In this document: piece after piece, positions 1 through 5,672 of the stretch
Layout of the letters: each line of letters begins with the position of its first letter
Position numbering within the stretch: the first letter of the stretch is position 1
Assembly (NCBI GenBank): GCA_018665625.1
Contig: JABJCF010000099.1
Location: 1-9,219 of the forward strand
DNA length: 9,219 nucleotides
DNA from: Nitrospina sp.
Lineage (GTDB): Bacteria > Nitrospinota > Nitrospinia > Nitrospinales > VA-1
Direction of reading: 5' to 3'
Made by a program: the position numbers and the translations under genes
The notes under the pieces: model-generated
What the model was told of the DNA's origin: nothing
The model's database searches: none
What the model saw: the letters and a program-made list of their open reading frames with translations, nothing else

Positions 1-965
1 ACCTTCATTTCCTTTTCATGTTGATCAGGATCAATGGTTTGACTTTTTATTGGAGGAACTTCTGCTCCGGGCTTAAAAAATACTTTATGACTGTCATCCT
101 CGAGAACGCGCACAAAATCTGAGTTTTGCTTTTTTATTTGAATTTCATCCGTCGCTATATATGCGACATCACCTGGATTATAAGTCGAGCTGGACACTTC
201 TGGACAAAACGCAGCCAAATCGCGAAGAAATTGCTCCTGAGTGGTTGGAAACGAATATTGGTTTAAAAAATTCAACTCATCTCTATAACGAAATGCAGCG
301 GAACCGGGGACAACCATTCTCGGGTTAAGTGCCCTCACCACATTTAGATAAGTACAATATTCCTCAAATGGCAGAGCGAGAGGTTTATTGTAAGAAAAAT
401 TCCCTTCTATCAGCGGAACAAATCGGGAATGACAGAAATCAATATGGCCATACAGCTCCATAATCCGTTGGATGATATCCGGATTGACTTGAGAGTCTAC
501 TTGATTCCAAAGCGTAACTTCTCCATCATTCACAAGCAGTCCATGCTCAGGGAACTCATCTTCTGCTGTGCTAATTTGGTTTCGCGAAGGAGTTGGAGTC
601 AGCGTCACATCCTTGATCTGAATAGATTCAAAATCGGAAACAATTTTTATATTTTTAAATTCGAGCTCATCGAGGATGCTGAGAAGAAGATCGTCCTTCG
701 GCGCCAGAATGATAGTATCTGGAGTAATAATTTTCTCGTTTTTTACCAGATAGGCCAAAGTACGAACATCAAAATGGTCTTGATGCCGATGTGAAATATT
801 GAGAACGTCTAAAGGGGGAATTTTATCCTTTTCCAGAACGATGCTGGGACAAAGCACATTGATCTCTTCCCAAAGATAATCGAACCAAACGGGATCAGTG
901 AGAATATTTGTTTCCTTAGATTGTATGTATAGGCAGGCATGCCCAATCAAGGTAGTTTTGATCAT
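1..965 (-). CDS. Metallo-beta-lactamase-fold hydrolase, partial (C-terminus beyond window)
   Basis: I translated this by hand. The frame is open from ATG 965 to the left edge (321 codons, no stop), so the C-terminus is missing. GHACL (residues 8-12), LTDP (22-25) and SHRHQDHFD (58-66) are hallmarks of the metallo-beta-lactamase fold. The HxHxDH metal motif is H59, H61, D63, H64. A later stretch, VPGSAAFRYRDELNFLNQY, resembles the C-terminal half of the UlaG-like / CMP-sialic-acid-hydroxylase-like branch, some of whose members are coupled to Rieske domains; that subfamily placement is inference. Where the motif-3 histidine is expected, the chain reads PTPSRN (124-129) with no His. D157 is a candidate bridging aspartate. 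AAGGG sits about 10 nt before the ATG. No signal peptide is visible, so it is probably cytoplasmic. Its substrate is unknown. It is divergent from the FAH gene at 1131. Confidence 0.85.
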   Translation of the reverse strand, partial: MIKTTLIGHACLYIQSKETNILTDPVWFDYLWEEINVLCPSIVLEKDKIPPLDVLNISHRHQDHFDVRTLAYLVKNEKIITPDTIILAPKDDLLLSILDELEFKNIKIVSDFESIQIKDVTLTPTPSRNQISTAEDEFPEHGLLVNDGEVTLWNQVDSQVNPDIIQRIMELYGHIDFCHSRFVPLIEGNFSYNKPLALPFEEYCTYLNVVRALNPRMVVPGSAAFRYRDELNFLNQYSFPTTQEQFLRDLAAFCPEVSSSTYNPGDVAYIATDEIQIKKQNSDFVRVLEDDSHKVFFKPGAEVPPIKSQTIDPDQHEKEMK

Positions 966-975
966 TGACTAAAGC

Positions 976-1035
976 CCTTATATTTTTGGAAATAAGGAGA
1001 TTAACCTAATCAGCTGCGCATTTCAAGTCGCAGCT
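976..1035 (-). promoter_or_regulatory. Two stem-loops in the leader of the metallo-hydrolase gene
   Basis: On the minus strand, CCTTAT (997-992) can pair with ATAAGG (981-976) across a 10-nt loop. This would bury the AAGGG ribosome binding site of the ATG at 965. Farther upstream, AGCTGCG (1012-1018) and CGCAGCT (1029-1035) form a 7-bp GC-rich stem with a 10-nt loop. Neither stem is followed by a T-run in either direction, so they do not look like terminators. A role in translational control or as an operator is inference. Confidence 0.35.
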
Positions 1036-1095
1036 TAAAAAGGCCTTCCTTTCTCTTAACCCCTCTAAAAAAGTGCGCCAATTTTTACTTTTCAA

Positions 1096-1101
1096 TATAA
1101 T
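1096..1101 (+). promoter_or_regulatory. -10 element (TATAAT) of the FAH-family gene
   Basis: A perfect TATAAT lies 29 nt before the TTG start at 1131, which would put the transcript start near 1107 and give a leader of about 24 nt. No good -35 hexamer is found 16-18 nt upstream, so the promoter may need an activator. The call rests on the -10 match and its location only. Confidence 0.4.
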
Positions 1102-1130
1102 GAACCCATCTTATTTTAAGGAGCTTTACT

Positions 1131-1784
1131 TTGAGTTTCTCTTCTCACAAGTTTCCCTACAAACCTAATCGTATTTTTTGTATCGGTAAAAACTATGGAG
1201 AACACATTAAAGAATTAGGCGATAACCAAACACCAAAAGAACCCGTAGTATTTATGAAACCGATTTGCAATATCGTAGCCCCAGGTGAATCCCTTAATTA
1301 CCCATCCTATGGAAACGACTTACACCATGAAGTCGAAGTAGTTTTATTGATAGGCAAAGAAGGAAAAAATATTCCTGAGACTGATGCCCTTACCCATATC
1401 TCAGACATAACCCTGGGGCTGGATTTAACCTTACGTGATGTTCAAAAGACCTTAAAAAGTTCTGGGCTTCCCTGGGAACGCTCAAAATCTTTTGAGCAAA
1501 GCGCACCGTTAGGGATTTTTAAAAAATATAATTCTGAAAAGATAGACTTGACCCATCTCCCCTTCTCTTGCTCTGTCAACGGCAAGCTTCGGCAAAAAGG
1601 CAATACTGCAGAAATGATTTTCCCCGTTGCAAGCCTGATTCACATCCTCAGTGGTTGGTGGACGTTAAGACCCGGCGATATAATTTTCACAGGAACTCCA
1701 GCAGGCGTAGCAGCGTTACATCCCGGCGATAAGATCGAAGTGGAAAGCCCAAAGATCGGGGCCTTTTCGTGGAGGCTTGTTTGA
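1131..1784 (+). CDS. FAH-family hydrolase (FAHD1/YcgM-like acylpyruvase or oxaloacetate decarboxylase)
   Basis: This 217-aa protein has the compact length of the FAHD1/YcgM group in the fumarylacetoacetate hydrolase superfamily. The metal-binding signature is present: HHEVEVV with E67 and E69, and GLDLTLRD with D98, the usual Mg/Mn ligands. NYGEHIKEL (21-29) supplies H25 and E28 at the place of the catalytic His-Glu dyad of FAHD1. The C-terminal GDIIFTGTPAGV is the family's glycine-rich loop. Members cleave acylpyruvates or decarboxylate oxaloacetate; the substrate here cannot be read from sequence. The start is TTG, chosen because AAGGAG (1118-1123) lies 7 nt before it and the nearest upstream ATG (1100) is in another frame. 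It is probably a soluble, single-gene unit. Confidence 0.9.
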   Translation: MSFSSHKFPYKPNRIFCIGKNYGEHIKELGDNQTPKEPVVFMKPICNIVAPGESLNYPSYGNDLHHEVEVVLLIGKEGKNIPETDALTHISDITLGLDLTLRDVQKTLKSSGLPWERSKSFEQSAPLGIFKKYNSEKIDLTHLPFSCSVNGKLRQKGNTAEMIFPVASLIHILSGWWTLRPGDIIFTGTPAGVAALHPGDKIEVESPKIGAFSWRLV

Positions 1785-1815
1785 AACTGCCCTCTCAAAC
1801 ATCAGAAATTTCTCA

Positions 1816-1829
1816 CAAAAATTGTCGGC
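1816..1829. repeat. 14-bp direct repeat, left copy
   Basis: The sequence CAAAAATTGTCGGC occurs here and again, in the same orientation, at 3357-3370. The two copies lie just outside the 158-aa gene and the DUF932 gene. The flanking bases do not match, so the repeat stops at 14 bp. It could be a footprint of insertion or deletion, but a match of this length in 9 kb of AT-rich DNA may be chance. Confidence 0.3.
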
Positions 1830-1857
1830 CAACACCTTGTAAATTCAATAACTTTTT

Positions 1858-1886
1858 TTGACATATAATAGGATTTAACTTATTTT
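1858..1886 (+). promoter_or_regulatory. Sigma-70-type promoter for the 158-aa gene
   Basis: A consensus -35 TTGACA (1858-1863) is followed after exactly 17 nt by TATTTT (1881-1886) as -10. Transcription would start near 1893, leaving a leader of about 85 nt before the ATG at 1978. This leader contains the AUG-stop element at 1951. The assignment rests on sequence match and spacing only. Confidence 0.55.
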
Positions 1887-1937
1887 TTTTTCAAAATTAT
1901 TCTGATACAAAGTTTCACCGCTTAAATATAGAATTGC

Positions 1938-1956
1938 AGGAGCTAGAAAAATGTAA
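1938..1956 (+). promoter_or_regulatory. Shine-Dalgarno followed by AUG-UAA start-stop element
   Basis: AGGAG (1938-1942) is ideally spaced (8 nt) from ATG 1951, but this ATG is followed at once by TAA and, three codons later, by another in-frame TAA. It is in the same frame as the ATG at 1978, 27 nt downstream, which has no Shine-Dalgarno of its own. Ribosomes loaded here would terminate and could reinitiate at 1978. Such an element could set the expression level of the downstream gene; that role is inference. Confidence 0.45.
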
Positions 1957-1977
1957 ACAAATTAAAAAAACTACATA

Positions 1978-2454
1978 ATGAATGCTCCCCACACAAATGA
2001 TTCTTTGAAACTTAATGCAGGGTCCATTGTCTACCATGACCCTCAATACATAAGATTTGCTTACTGGCCGACACTTCTAGAGCTCAATGAAAACCATCCT
2101 CCAGCAACCCGAAAAGATCAAAAAACCGTATTCCTGAAAAACTTGAGTAAAAACTTTGCTCTGAGGGAAAGCTTGGTTGACGGCCTTATTTCCATAAAAA
2201 ATAATTGCAACTCCCCTGTCTTAAATTTTTCCATTTACTCCAAAAAAGCTGAGGAACAGGTTTTCAAGCTACCTGAACTTCCTGACAAAAATTCTATTAG
2301 GTTGGAATTTAATAAAGAAGGGGTATACGAACTAAATTTCTTCGTGGCAGGTTCCACATCTTTCTCCAAAATCACATTTAATGTGCTGCCTGCCCTAAGT
2401 GCAGAAACCCCACTGGCTAAGAATTTCGATTGGAATTTAAAATCGCAGTGGTAA
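1978..2454 (+). CDS. Hypothetical beta-rich protein, possibly cupredoxin/Ig-like
   Basis: I do not recognise this 158-aa protein. It has no signal peptide or membrane segment. The C-terminal half (about 67-137) alternates hydrophobic and polar residues, as in a beta-sandwich: ISIKNNCNSPVLNFSIYS, then FNKEGVYELNFFVAG, then ITFNVLPA. This layout resembles the exported protein at 8802-9161 (NSYNSVLYDITV, then FSKAGEYDICF, then HVDVL), which suggests a shared cupredoxin-like fold. No Cys/His/Met copper triad is present. The first 60 residues look unrelated. The ATG at 1978 is the first usable start after two in-frame stops and lacks a Shine-Dalgarno. The gene ends 12 nt before the convergent DUF932 gene. 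Confidence 0.65.
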   Translation: MNAPHTNDSLKLNAGSIVYHDPQYIRFAYWPTLLELNENHPPATRKDQKTVFLKNLSKNFALRESLVDGLISIKNNCNSPVLNFSIYSKKAEEQVFKLPELPDKNSIRLEFNKEGVYELNFFVAGSTSFSKITFNVLPALSAETPLAKNFDWNLKSQW

Positions 2455-2466
2455 TTGCGACCTCAT

Positions 2467-3345
2467 TTATAATTTCAAAGCCAAGTCTAAAGCTCTCTTT
2501 TTGATTTTGGCGTTGGCCCCAAACCAGGATTGCCTTAAACGCGAATCCTGAGTTTTTCCAATCTGATCAGCAGTATACGTCACTGCAGTCAAGAGACCCC
2601 AAGCCGTCATTTGCGCGGACTCCAGTTCCTGGCCCGGCGCCGTACCGATAGCATCAATAGCAGCCTGAGTGTTGGCCTGAGCCTGCTGCTCTGATTCCTC
2701 GCCATTTTCTTTTGAAGTATCTGGCTTGAAAACTTCTCGCATATAATTCTCAGCGATTTGTTCATCCACTTTTTTTTGTGCAAGCTGCTGGGCATCATTG
2801 GCGTGACCTGTTATCGCCTTTCTTCCCAGTTCGACTGTATTTTTTATTTTTTGAATCATTTCTTCATCCAACTCCAATGAAGACTCAGACAAAAAAGGGA
2901 GAGTGGACTTAAACGACCGTCGAAAAGAATTTTTTACAGTAGGTCGCGCTTTGGTGGGTATCTTCAACATGCTGTTGCAGGAAGTTCGTAATGTCAAAAA
3001 CTGTACTTCGATTTTTTCCCTGTCCTCATGGCGGGACGCAAGCAAGATATACCCCTTCACCTCATCGTTCCCTGGTAATTTAAAATCTTCCTTCAATCTG
3101 GCAAGGGCCCAAATTATTCTGGCACCATCGAGGCTACCAACGACTTCAATGTCGGCTTCTCCGGCATCAAAATAGGCTTTGTAAAATCGAAATGTCTCTT
3201 GATTGGCGTGAGACTTTGGTCTTTGAGATGGTATTTTGGAAACTTCCCAATCGAGTTTGGCTTTATACAACATTTCCCGGCTGGACAGACTGTTGTTAAC
3301 CTCAACACCAATTTCCGCCCAGAGTTTTTCGTTCGGTCCATTCAT
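2467..3345 (-). CDS. DUF932 family phage/plasmid-like protein
   Basis: This 292-aa protein matches the DUF932 (TIGR03299, phage/plasmid-like) pattern. The N-terminus IGVEVNNSLSSREMLYKAKL is followed by DWEVSKIP, then QETFRFYKAYFDAGEADIEV with VGSLDGARIIWALARL, then GYILLASRH and VQFLTLRTSCNSML, where the family has YLLLxNSHDG and TPVRVVCxNTL. Between DWEVSKIP and NQETFRFY only about seven residues remain where relatives usually have a longer segment (VVGxRYxPVQN), so this is a compact variant. The C-terminal third contains a Gln/Ala/Glu-rich, locally GC-richer stretch (about residues 215-245). The molecular function of the family is not established; members are common on phages and plasmids. 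No other phage gene is visible here. The ATG at 3345 has only a weak GGAT upstream. Confidence 0.75.
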   Translation of the reverse strand: MNGPNEKLWAEIGVEVNNSLSSREMLYKAKLDWEVSKIPSQRPKSHANQETFRFYKAYFDAGEADIEVVGSLDGARIIWALARLKEDFKLPGNDEVKGYILLASRHEDREKIEVQFLTLRTSCNSMLKIPTKARPTVKNSFRRSFKSTLPFLSESSLELDEEMIQKIKNTVELGRKAITGHANDAQQLAQKKVDEQIAENYMREVFKPDTSKENGEESEQQAQANTQAAIDAIGTAPGQELESAQMTAWGLLTAVTYTADQIGKTQDSRLRQSWFGANAKIKKRALDLALKL

Positions 3346-3600
3346 TTAGTTTTATCCAAAAATTGTCGGCATTACGCATTCAATTTAAATATCTTTGAAT
3401 CATACTTATACTGCAAACAAAAATTTTTAGAAAGGAACTATTGAATATTCTTCGGGATTGTCAACTCTCTATTATTTTGGGACAGAGGCAAAGGGTGAGG
3501 AAATATTAGACAGGCTGTATCACCCAAGTTTTAAAGGGGGCAAATAGTCTAGGCGCGGAAAAGCACACACGCCACTTAAACACAGAAATAGCATTTCATC
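3346..3600. other. Gene-free stretch with possible RNA structure
   Basis: I find no convincing coding sequence between the DUF932 gene and the nested hairpin. There are possible stems on the plus strand: GGGTGA (3493-3498) with TCACCC (3520-3525), and GGCG with CGCC a little downstream, around the segment AGGCGCGGAAAAGC. Together with the hairpin at 3601-3645 and the T-run at 3652-3656, this could be a small structured RNA on the plus strand. No known RNA family is recognised. A minus-strand TATAAG (3410-3405) could be a -10 for the DUF932 gene, but its -35 is poor. Confidence 0.3.
3357..3370. repeat. 14-bp direct repeat, right copy
   Basis: This is the second copy of CAAAAATTGTCGGC (first copy at 1816-1829). 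It lies 11 nt upstream of the DUF932 start codon, so it could equally be part of that gene's leader. A role as an integration or recombination scar is inference. Confidence 0.3.
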
Positions 3601-3656
3601 CAAGGGAACTTCACTCAATAAAAACCATTGAGTTTCGTTCCCTTGATTATCTTTTT
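3601..3656. terminator. Long nested hairpin at the 3' end of the sigma4 operon
   Basis: CAAGGGAAC (3601-3609) pairs with GTTCCCTTG (3637-3645), and inside it ACTCAAT (3613-3619) pairs with ATTGAGT (3627-3633). The two stems are separated by a symmetric 3x3 internal loop and capped by a 7-nt loop. The structure begins one base after the stop codon of the sigma4 gene on the minus strand. No T-run follows on that strand. On the plus strand a T5 run (3652-3656) follows after six bases. It may terminate or protect the minus-strand mRNA, or end a plus-strand RNA. Confidence 0.55.
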
Positions 3657-3895
3657 AAAAGTTCCAAAACAGTATCGTAATGGATTTTTGAAACCTCAGG
3701 CTCTGCCATTTCCAGGACCAATGCAATTTCTTGAATGGTCAGTCCTTCATAATAGAAAAGAGAAATGATTAATCGTTCCGTTACGGGTAAATCATCAATT
3801 CCCTCTGCCAGGCAATCCAGCCAGGATTCTTTTTCCATGTTTCCAGGAACAATTCCCAACTCATCCAAATTAGCTACAGTGGTTGTCTCATTCAT
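3647..3895 (-). CDS. Stand-alone sigma-70 region 4-like protein
   Basis: This is an 82-aa protein. Residues 36-82 (from LPVTERLIISLFYYEGLT through SKIHYDTVLELL) follow the region 4 pattern of FliA/WhiG-type sigma factors, where LPEREQLVLSLYYYEELT and VSQIHSQAL are typical. The helix-turn-helix spans about 52-72. There is no region 2 or 3 and no room upstream for them, so it cannot act as an ordinary complete sigma factor. The recognition helix has AEPEVSKIH where FliA has SESRVSQIH, putting acidic residues at a place usually contacting -35 DNA. It could be a co-sigma subunit, a regulator binding RNA polymerase, or a decayed sigma factor; this is inference. GAGGAA lies 5 nt before the ATG. It is second in an operon, 16 nt after the 49-aa gene. 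Confidence 0.8.
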   Translation of the reverse strand: MNETTTVANLDELGIVPGNMEKESWLDCLAEGIDDLPVTERLIISLFYYEGLTIQEIALVLEMAEPEVSKIHYDTVLELLKR

Positions 3896-3911
3896 AATTA
3901 TTCCTCAAAGT

Positions 3912-4061
3912 TCAATTAAAACTCTTTTCCTTAGGAGCTGGTTTTCTTTTTTTAACAGAAGGCATCCATTTTCGGCCTTTACGGTAAATATTCCACCCAC
4001 TCTTTTCTGCAGTTTCCCTGAACATCTGAGCTAAAAACTCGTCTACGGTTAAATTCTTCAT
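3912..4061 (-). CDS. 49-aa basic small protein, first gene of the sigma4 operon
   Basis: I found this by reading the minus strand between the sigma-54 promoter and the sigma4 gene. ATG 4061 is preceded by a strong GGAGG (spacing about 6 nt), and the frame runs 49 codons to TGA at 3912. The protein starts MKNLTVDEFLAQMF and continues into SGWNIYRKGRKWMP. It ends in a basic, proline-containing tail (KKRKPAPKEK). It has no signal peptide or membrane segment. The strong ribosome site, the sensible amino acid composition and the tight spacing to the next gene support a real gene. I know no homologue. A role as partner or regulator of the sigma4 protein is suggested only by adjacency. Confidence 0.65.
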   Translation of the reverse strand: MKNLTVDEFLAQMFRETAEKSGWNIYRKGRKWMPSVKKRKPAPKEKSFN

Positions 4062-4110
4062 AAATCCTCCACGGTTGAATTTTGACGCATTTTGTTTTCA
4101 ATCTATATAG

Positions 4111-4127
4111 AGCAAACCTCATGCCAA
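4111..4127 (-). promoter_or_regulatory. Sigma-54 (-24/-12) promoter of the small-protein/sigma4 operon
   Basis: The minus strand reads TTGGCATG-AGGT-TTGCT, against the RpoN consensus YTGGCACG-N4-TTGCW: one mismatch, and exact spacing between GG (4125-4124) and GC (4113-4112). Transcription would start near 4100, leaving a leader of about 38 nt with GGAGG before the ATG at 4061. This promoter class needs an AAA+ enhancer-binding protein, which is not encoded in the window. Confidence 0.75.
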
Positions 4128-4333
4128 AACATAAATTCGGGGATTTTTGTGAAACATATTGATTTTTAAGCCCAATGAAGTCACAGTTTTCCTTTTGAAA
4201 TGGGTATTTGGGGGGATTTTCAGGTATGAGGGGAAGATTTTTCCTCCCTCTTGCAGAGAGAACCTTAGTCGTTAATCCGTCATTTAATGGGTCAAATTAA
4301 CTAAAAGTAAAGATATATAAGGAAGGGGGGGGA
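4128..4333. other. Intergenic region upstream of the sigma-54 promoter
   Basis: No coding sequence is seen. The dyad GTTAAT (4271-4276) / ATTAAC (4296-4301) encloses a small palindrome, CATTTAATG. It sits about 170-200 bp upstream of the predicted start, a usual distance for an enhancer-protein site, but it also lies directly after the Sel1 gene and might be that gene's 3' structure. GAGGG/CCCTC around 4227-4249 can form an imperfect hairpin. G-runs (4210-4215, 4228-4231, and G8 at 4325-4332) stand out in this AT-rich DNA. Confidence 0.3.
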
Positions 4334-5482
4334 CTAATGTTTTTTTATTTTCCTGGGGTATTTTACCGAACTTTCCGATCTTTTATACCATTTGGCCGCT
4401 TCATCCAAGTCCTCTTCCACACCAATTCCATTTACATACATCCAGCCCAGGTTTGCCTGGGCTTTGGAATGGTCTTGCTTGGCGGCCATCAGGTACCATT
4501 TTACAGCTTTTTTGGGGTTTTTCTGGACTCCATCTCCTCTTTCGTACAATAAACCGAGATTAAATTGAGCCTTGGGATCTCCCCTTTTCGCGGCTTTCTG
4601 GAACCAGTGAACCGCTTTAATATAATCTTTCTTTATGCCCTGTCCTCGGAGATAGAATGTTCCTAAACGCGACTGAGCTTCTAATTTTCCATTCTTTGCA
4701 GCGGCTTCATACCATTTGACGGCGTATACAAAATTCTTTTCAACCCGAGTCCCTTTTTCATAAATCACCGCCAATTTTAATTGCGCTTCAACCTTGCCCT
4801 GTTTTGCGCTCAACTTATACCATTTGATTGCTTTTGGGGTATCTTGCTTTACATCTTCCCCCAGATCATATATTCGGGCTAGTTTTAATTGAGCATCCGC
4901 GTGCCCCAGGTCTCCGGCTTTTAAATACCATTTGAGAGCCCTATCAAATTCCCGTGGAATTCTTTCTCCCTTGTCATACATCAAACCGAGATTGTATTGC
5001 GCGCCTGAATTGCCTTTCTTGGCAGCCAGTCTGTACCATTTAATTGCCCTTTTATAGTTCGGGGTCGCCCCCTCGCCTTTATCAAACATCCACCCCAGAT
5101 TGAATTGAGCGCCTATGTTTCCCTGCCTTGCCGCATACAAATACCACTTGAGTGCCTTTTCATAATCTCTGGCAACACCTTCACCGCTGTAGTACATAAG
5201 CCCCAAATTAAACTGAGCACTTACATTTCCTTGCTTGCCAGCTAATCGATACCACTTTACGGCTTTGGGGAAATTTTGCCTGACCCCATCCCCTTTGTCA
5301 TACATCAATCCCAGATTAAACTGGGCTGCACTGTTCCCCTTCTCAGCCAGGGGTTTCCATTTTTCGAAAGCGGTTTTATAATCGCCACGGTTTAATGCTT
5401 CCAAACCTTCTTGCACCTCATCAGCAAAAGCCTGCGAGGTCAGCAAAATTAAAACTAAAAGAATTTTTGAAATATTTCTCAT
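4334..5482 (-). CDS. Exported Sel1-like repeat protein
   Basis: This 382-aa protein starts with a clear Sec signal peptide (MRNISKILLVLILLTSQAFA, cleavage after residue 20). A TPR-like half repeat (GLEALNRGDYKTAFEKWKPL) is followed by nine complete 36-residue SEL1 repeats. Each has the pattern AQFNLGLMYDKGxGVxxDYxKAxKWY, with small residues at the helix packing positions. The C-terminus is a short basic tail (KYPRKIKKH). Sel1 proteins are alpha-solenoid scaffolds for protein-protein contacts, here most likely in the periplasm; the partner is unknown. Repeats 5-7 are the most divergent (ARIYDLGEDV, AVIYEKGTRV). The ATG has no real Shine-Dalgarno: a T9 run and GGGCGT precede it. It is divergent from the 43-aa gene across 190 bp with no further ORF; no terminator with a T-run follows. 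Confidence 0.92.
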   Translation of the reverse strand: MRNISKILLVLILLTSQAFADEVQEGLEALNRGDYKTAFEKWKPLAEKGNSAAQFNLGLMYDKGDGVRQNFPKAVKWYRLAGKQGNVSAQFNLGLMYYSGEGVARDYEKALKWYLYAARQGNIGAQFNLGWMFDKGEGATPNYKRAIKWYRLAAKKGNSGAQYNLGLMYDKGERIPREFDRALKWYLKAGDLGHADAQLKLARIYDLGEDVKQDTPKAIKWYKLSAKQGKVEAQLKLAVIYEKGTRVEKNFVYAVKWYEAAAKNGKLEAQSRLGTFYLRGQGIKKDYIKAVHWFQKAAKRGDPKAQFNLGLLYERGDGVQKNPKKAVKWYLMAAKQDHSKAQANLGWMYVNGIGVEEDLDEAAKWYKRSESSVKYPRKIKKH

Positions 5483-5672
5483 ACGCCCAAAAAAAAAGAA
5501 GAGATATGCTACTTTAATTGTAAACTAAAAAAACAGATCAAGGAGACAGGAATCCAAACCGACCAGGAAATCAAAGTTTTTAAATCCTTTGCCTGTCAAT
5601 AGAAACCCTATATTTTGTTTGTGGTTACCAAACTTTTCTATTTAGTATTATTACGGCCTGAAAGGAAAATAA

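Noticed and set aside
429..794. Plus-strand open frame of 121 codons
   Set aside because: It lies wholly inside the minus-strand metallo-hydrolase gene, whose reading gives clear family motifs; it is an antisense shadow.
2607..3341. Several open frames overlapping the DUF932 gene on both strands
   Set aside because: They are low-complexity translations without ribosome sites, all covered by the recognised DUF932 frame.
3199..3444. Plus-strand 81-codon frame reaching into the non-coding stretch
   Set aside because: Most of it is antisense to the DUF932 gene, it has no good ribosome site and no recognisable protein features.
3459..3464. Minus-strand TTGACA as a -35 for the DUF932 gene
   Set aside because: The hexamer is perfect but no acceptable -10 is found 16-18 nt downstream.
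3532..3603. Minus-strand 24-codon frame starting ATGCTATTTC in the gene-free stretch
   Set aside because: It is too short, has no convincing ribosome site, and the region looks structural instead.
3765..4034. Plus-strand 89-codon frame
   Set aside because: It is antisense to both genes of the sigma4 operon, which have strong ribosome sites and a promoter.
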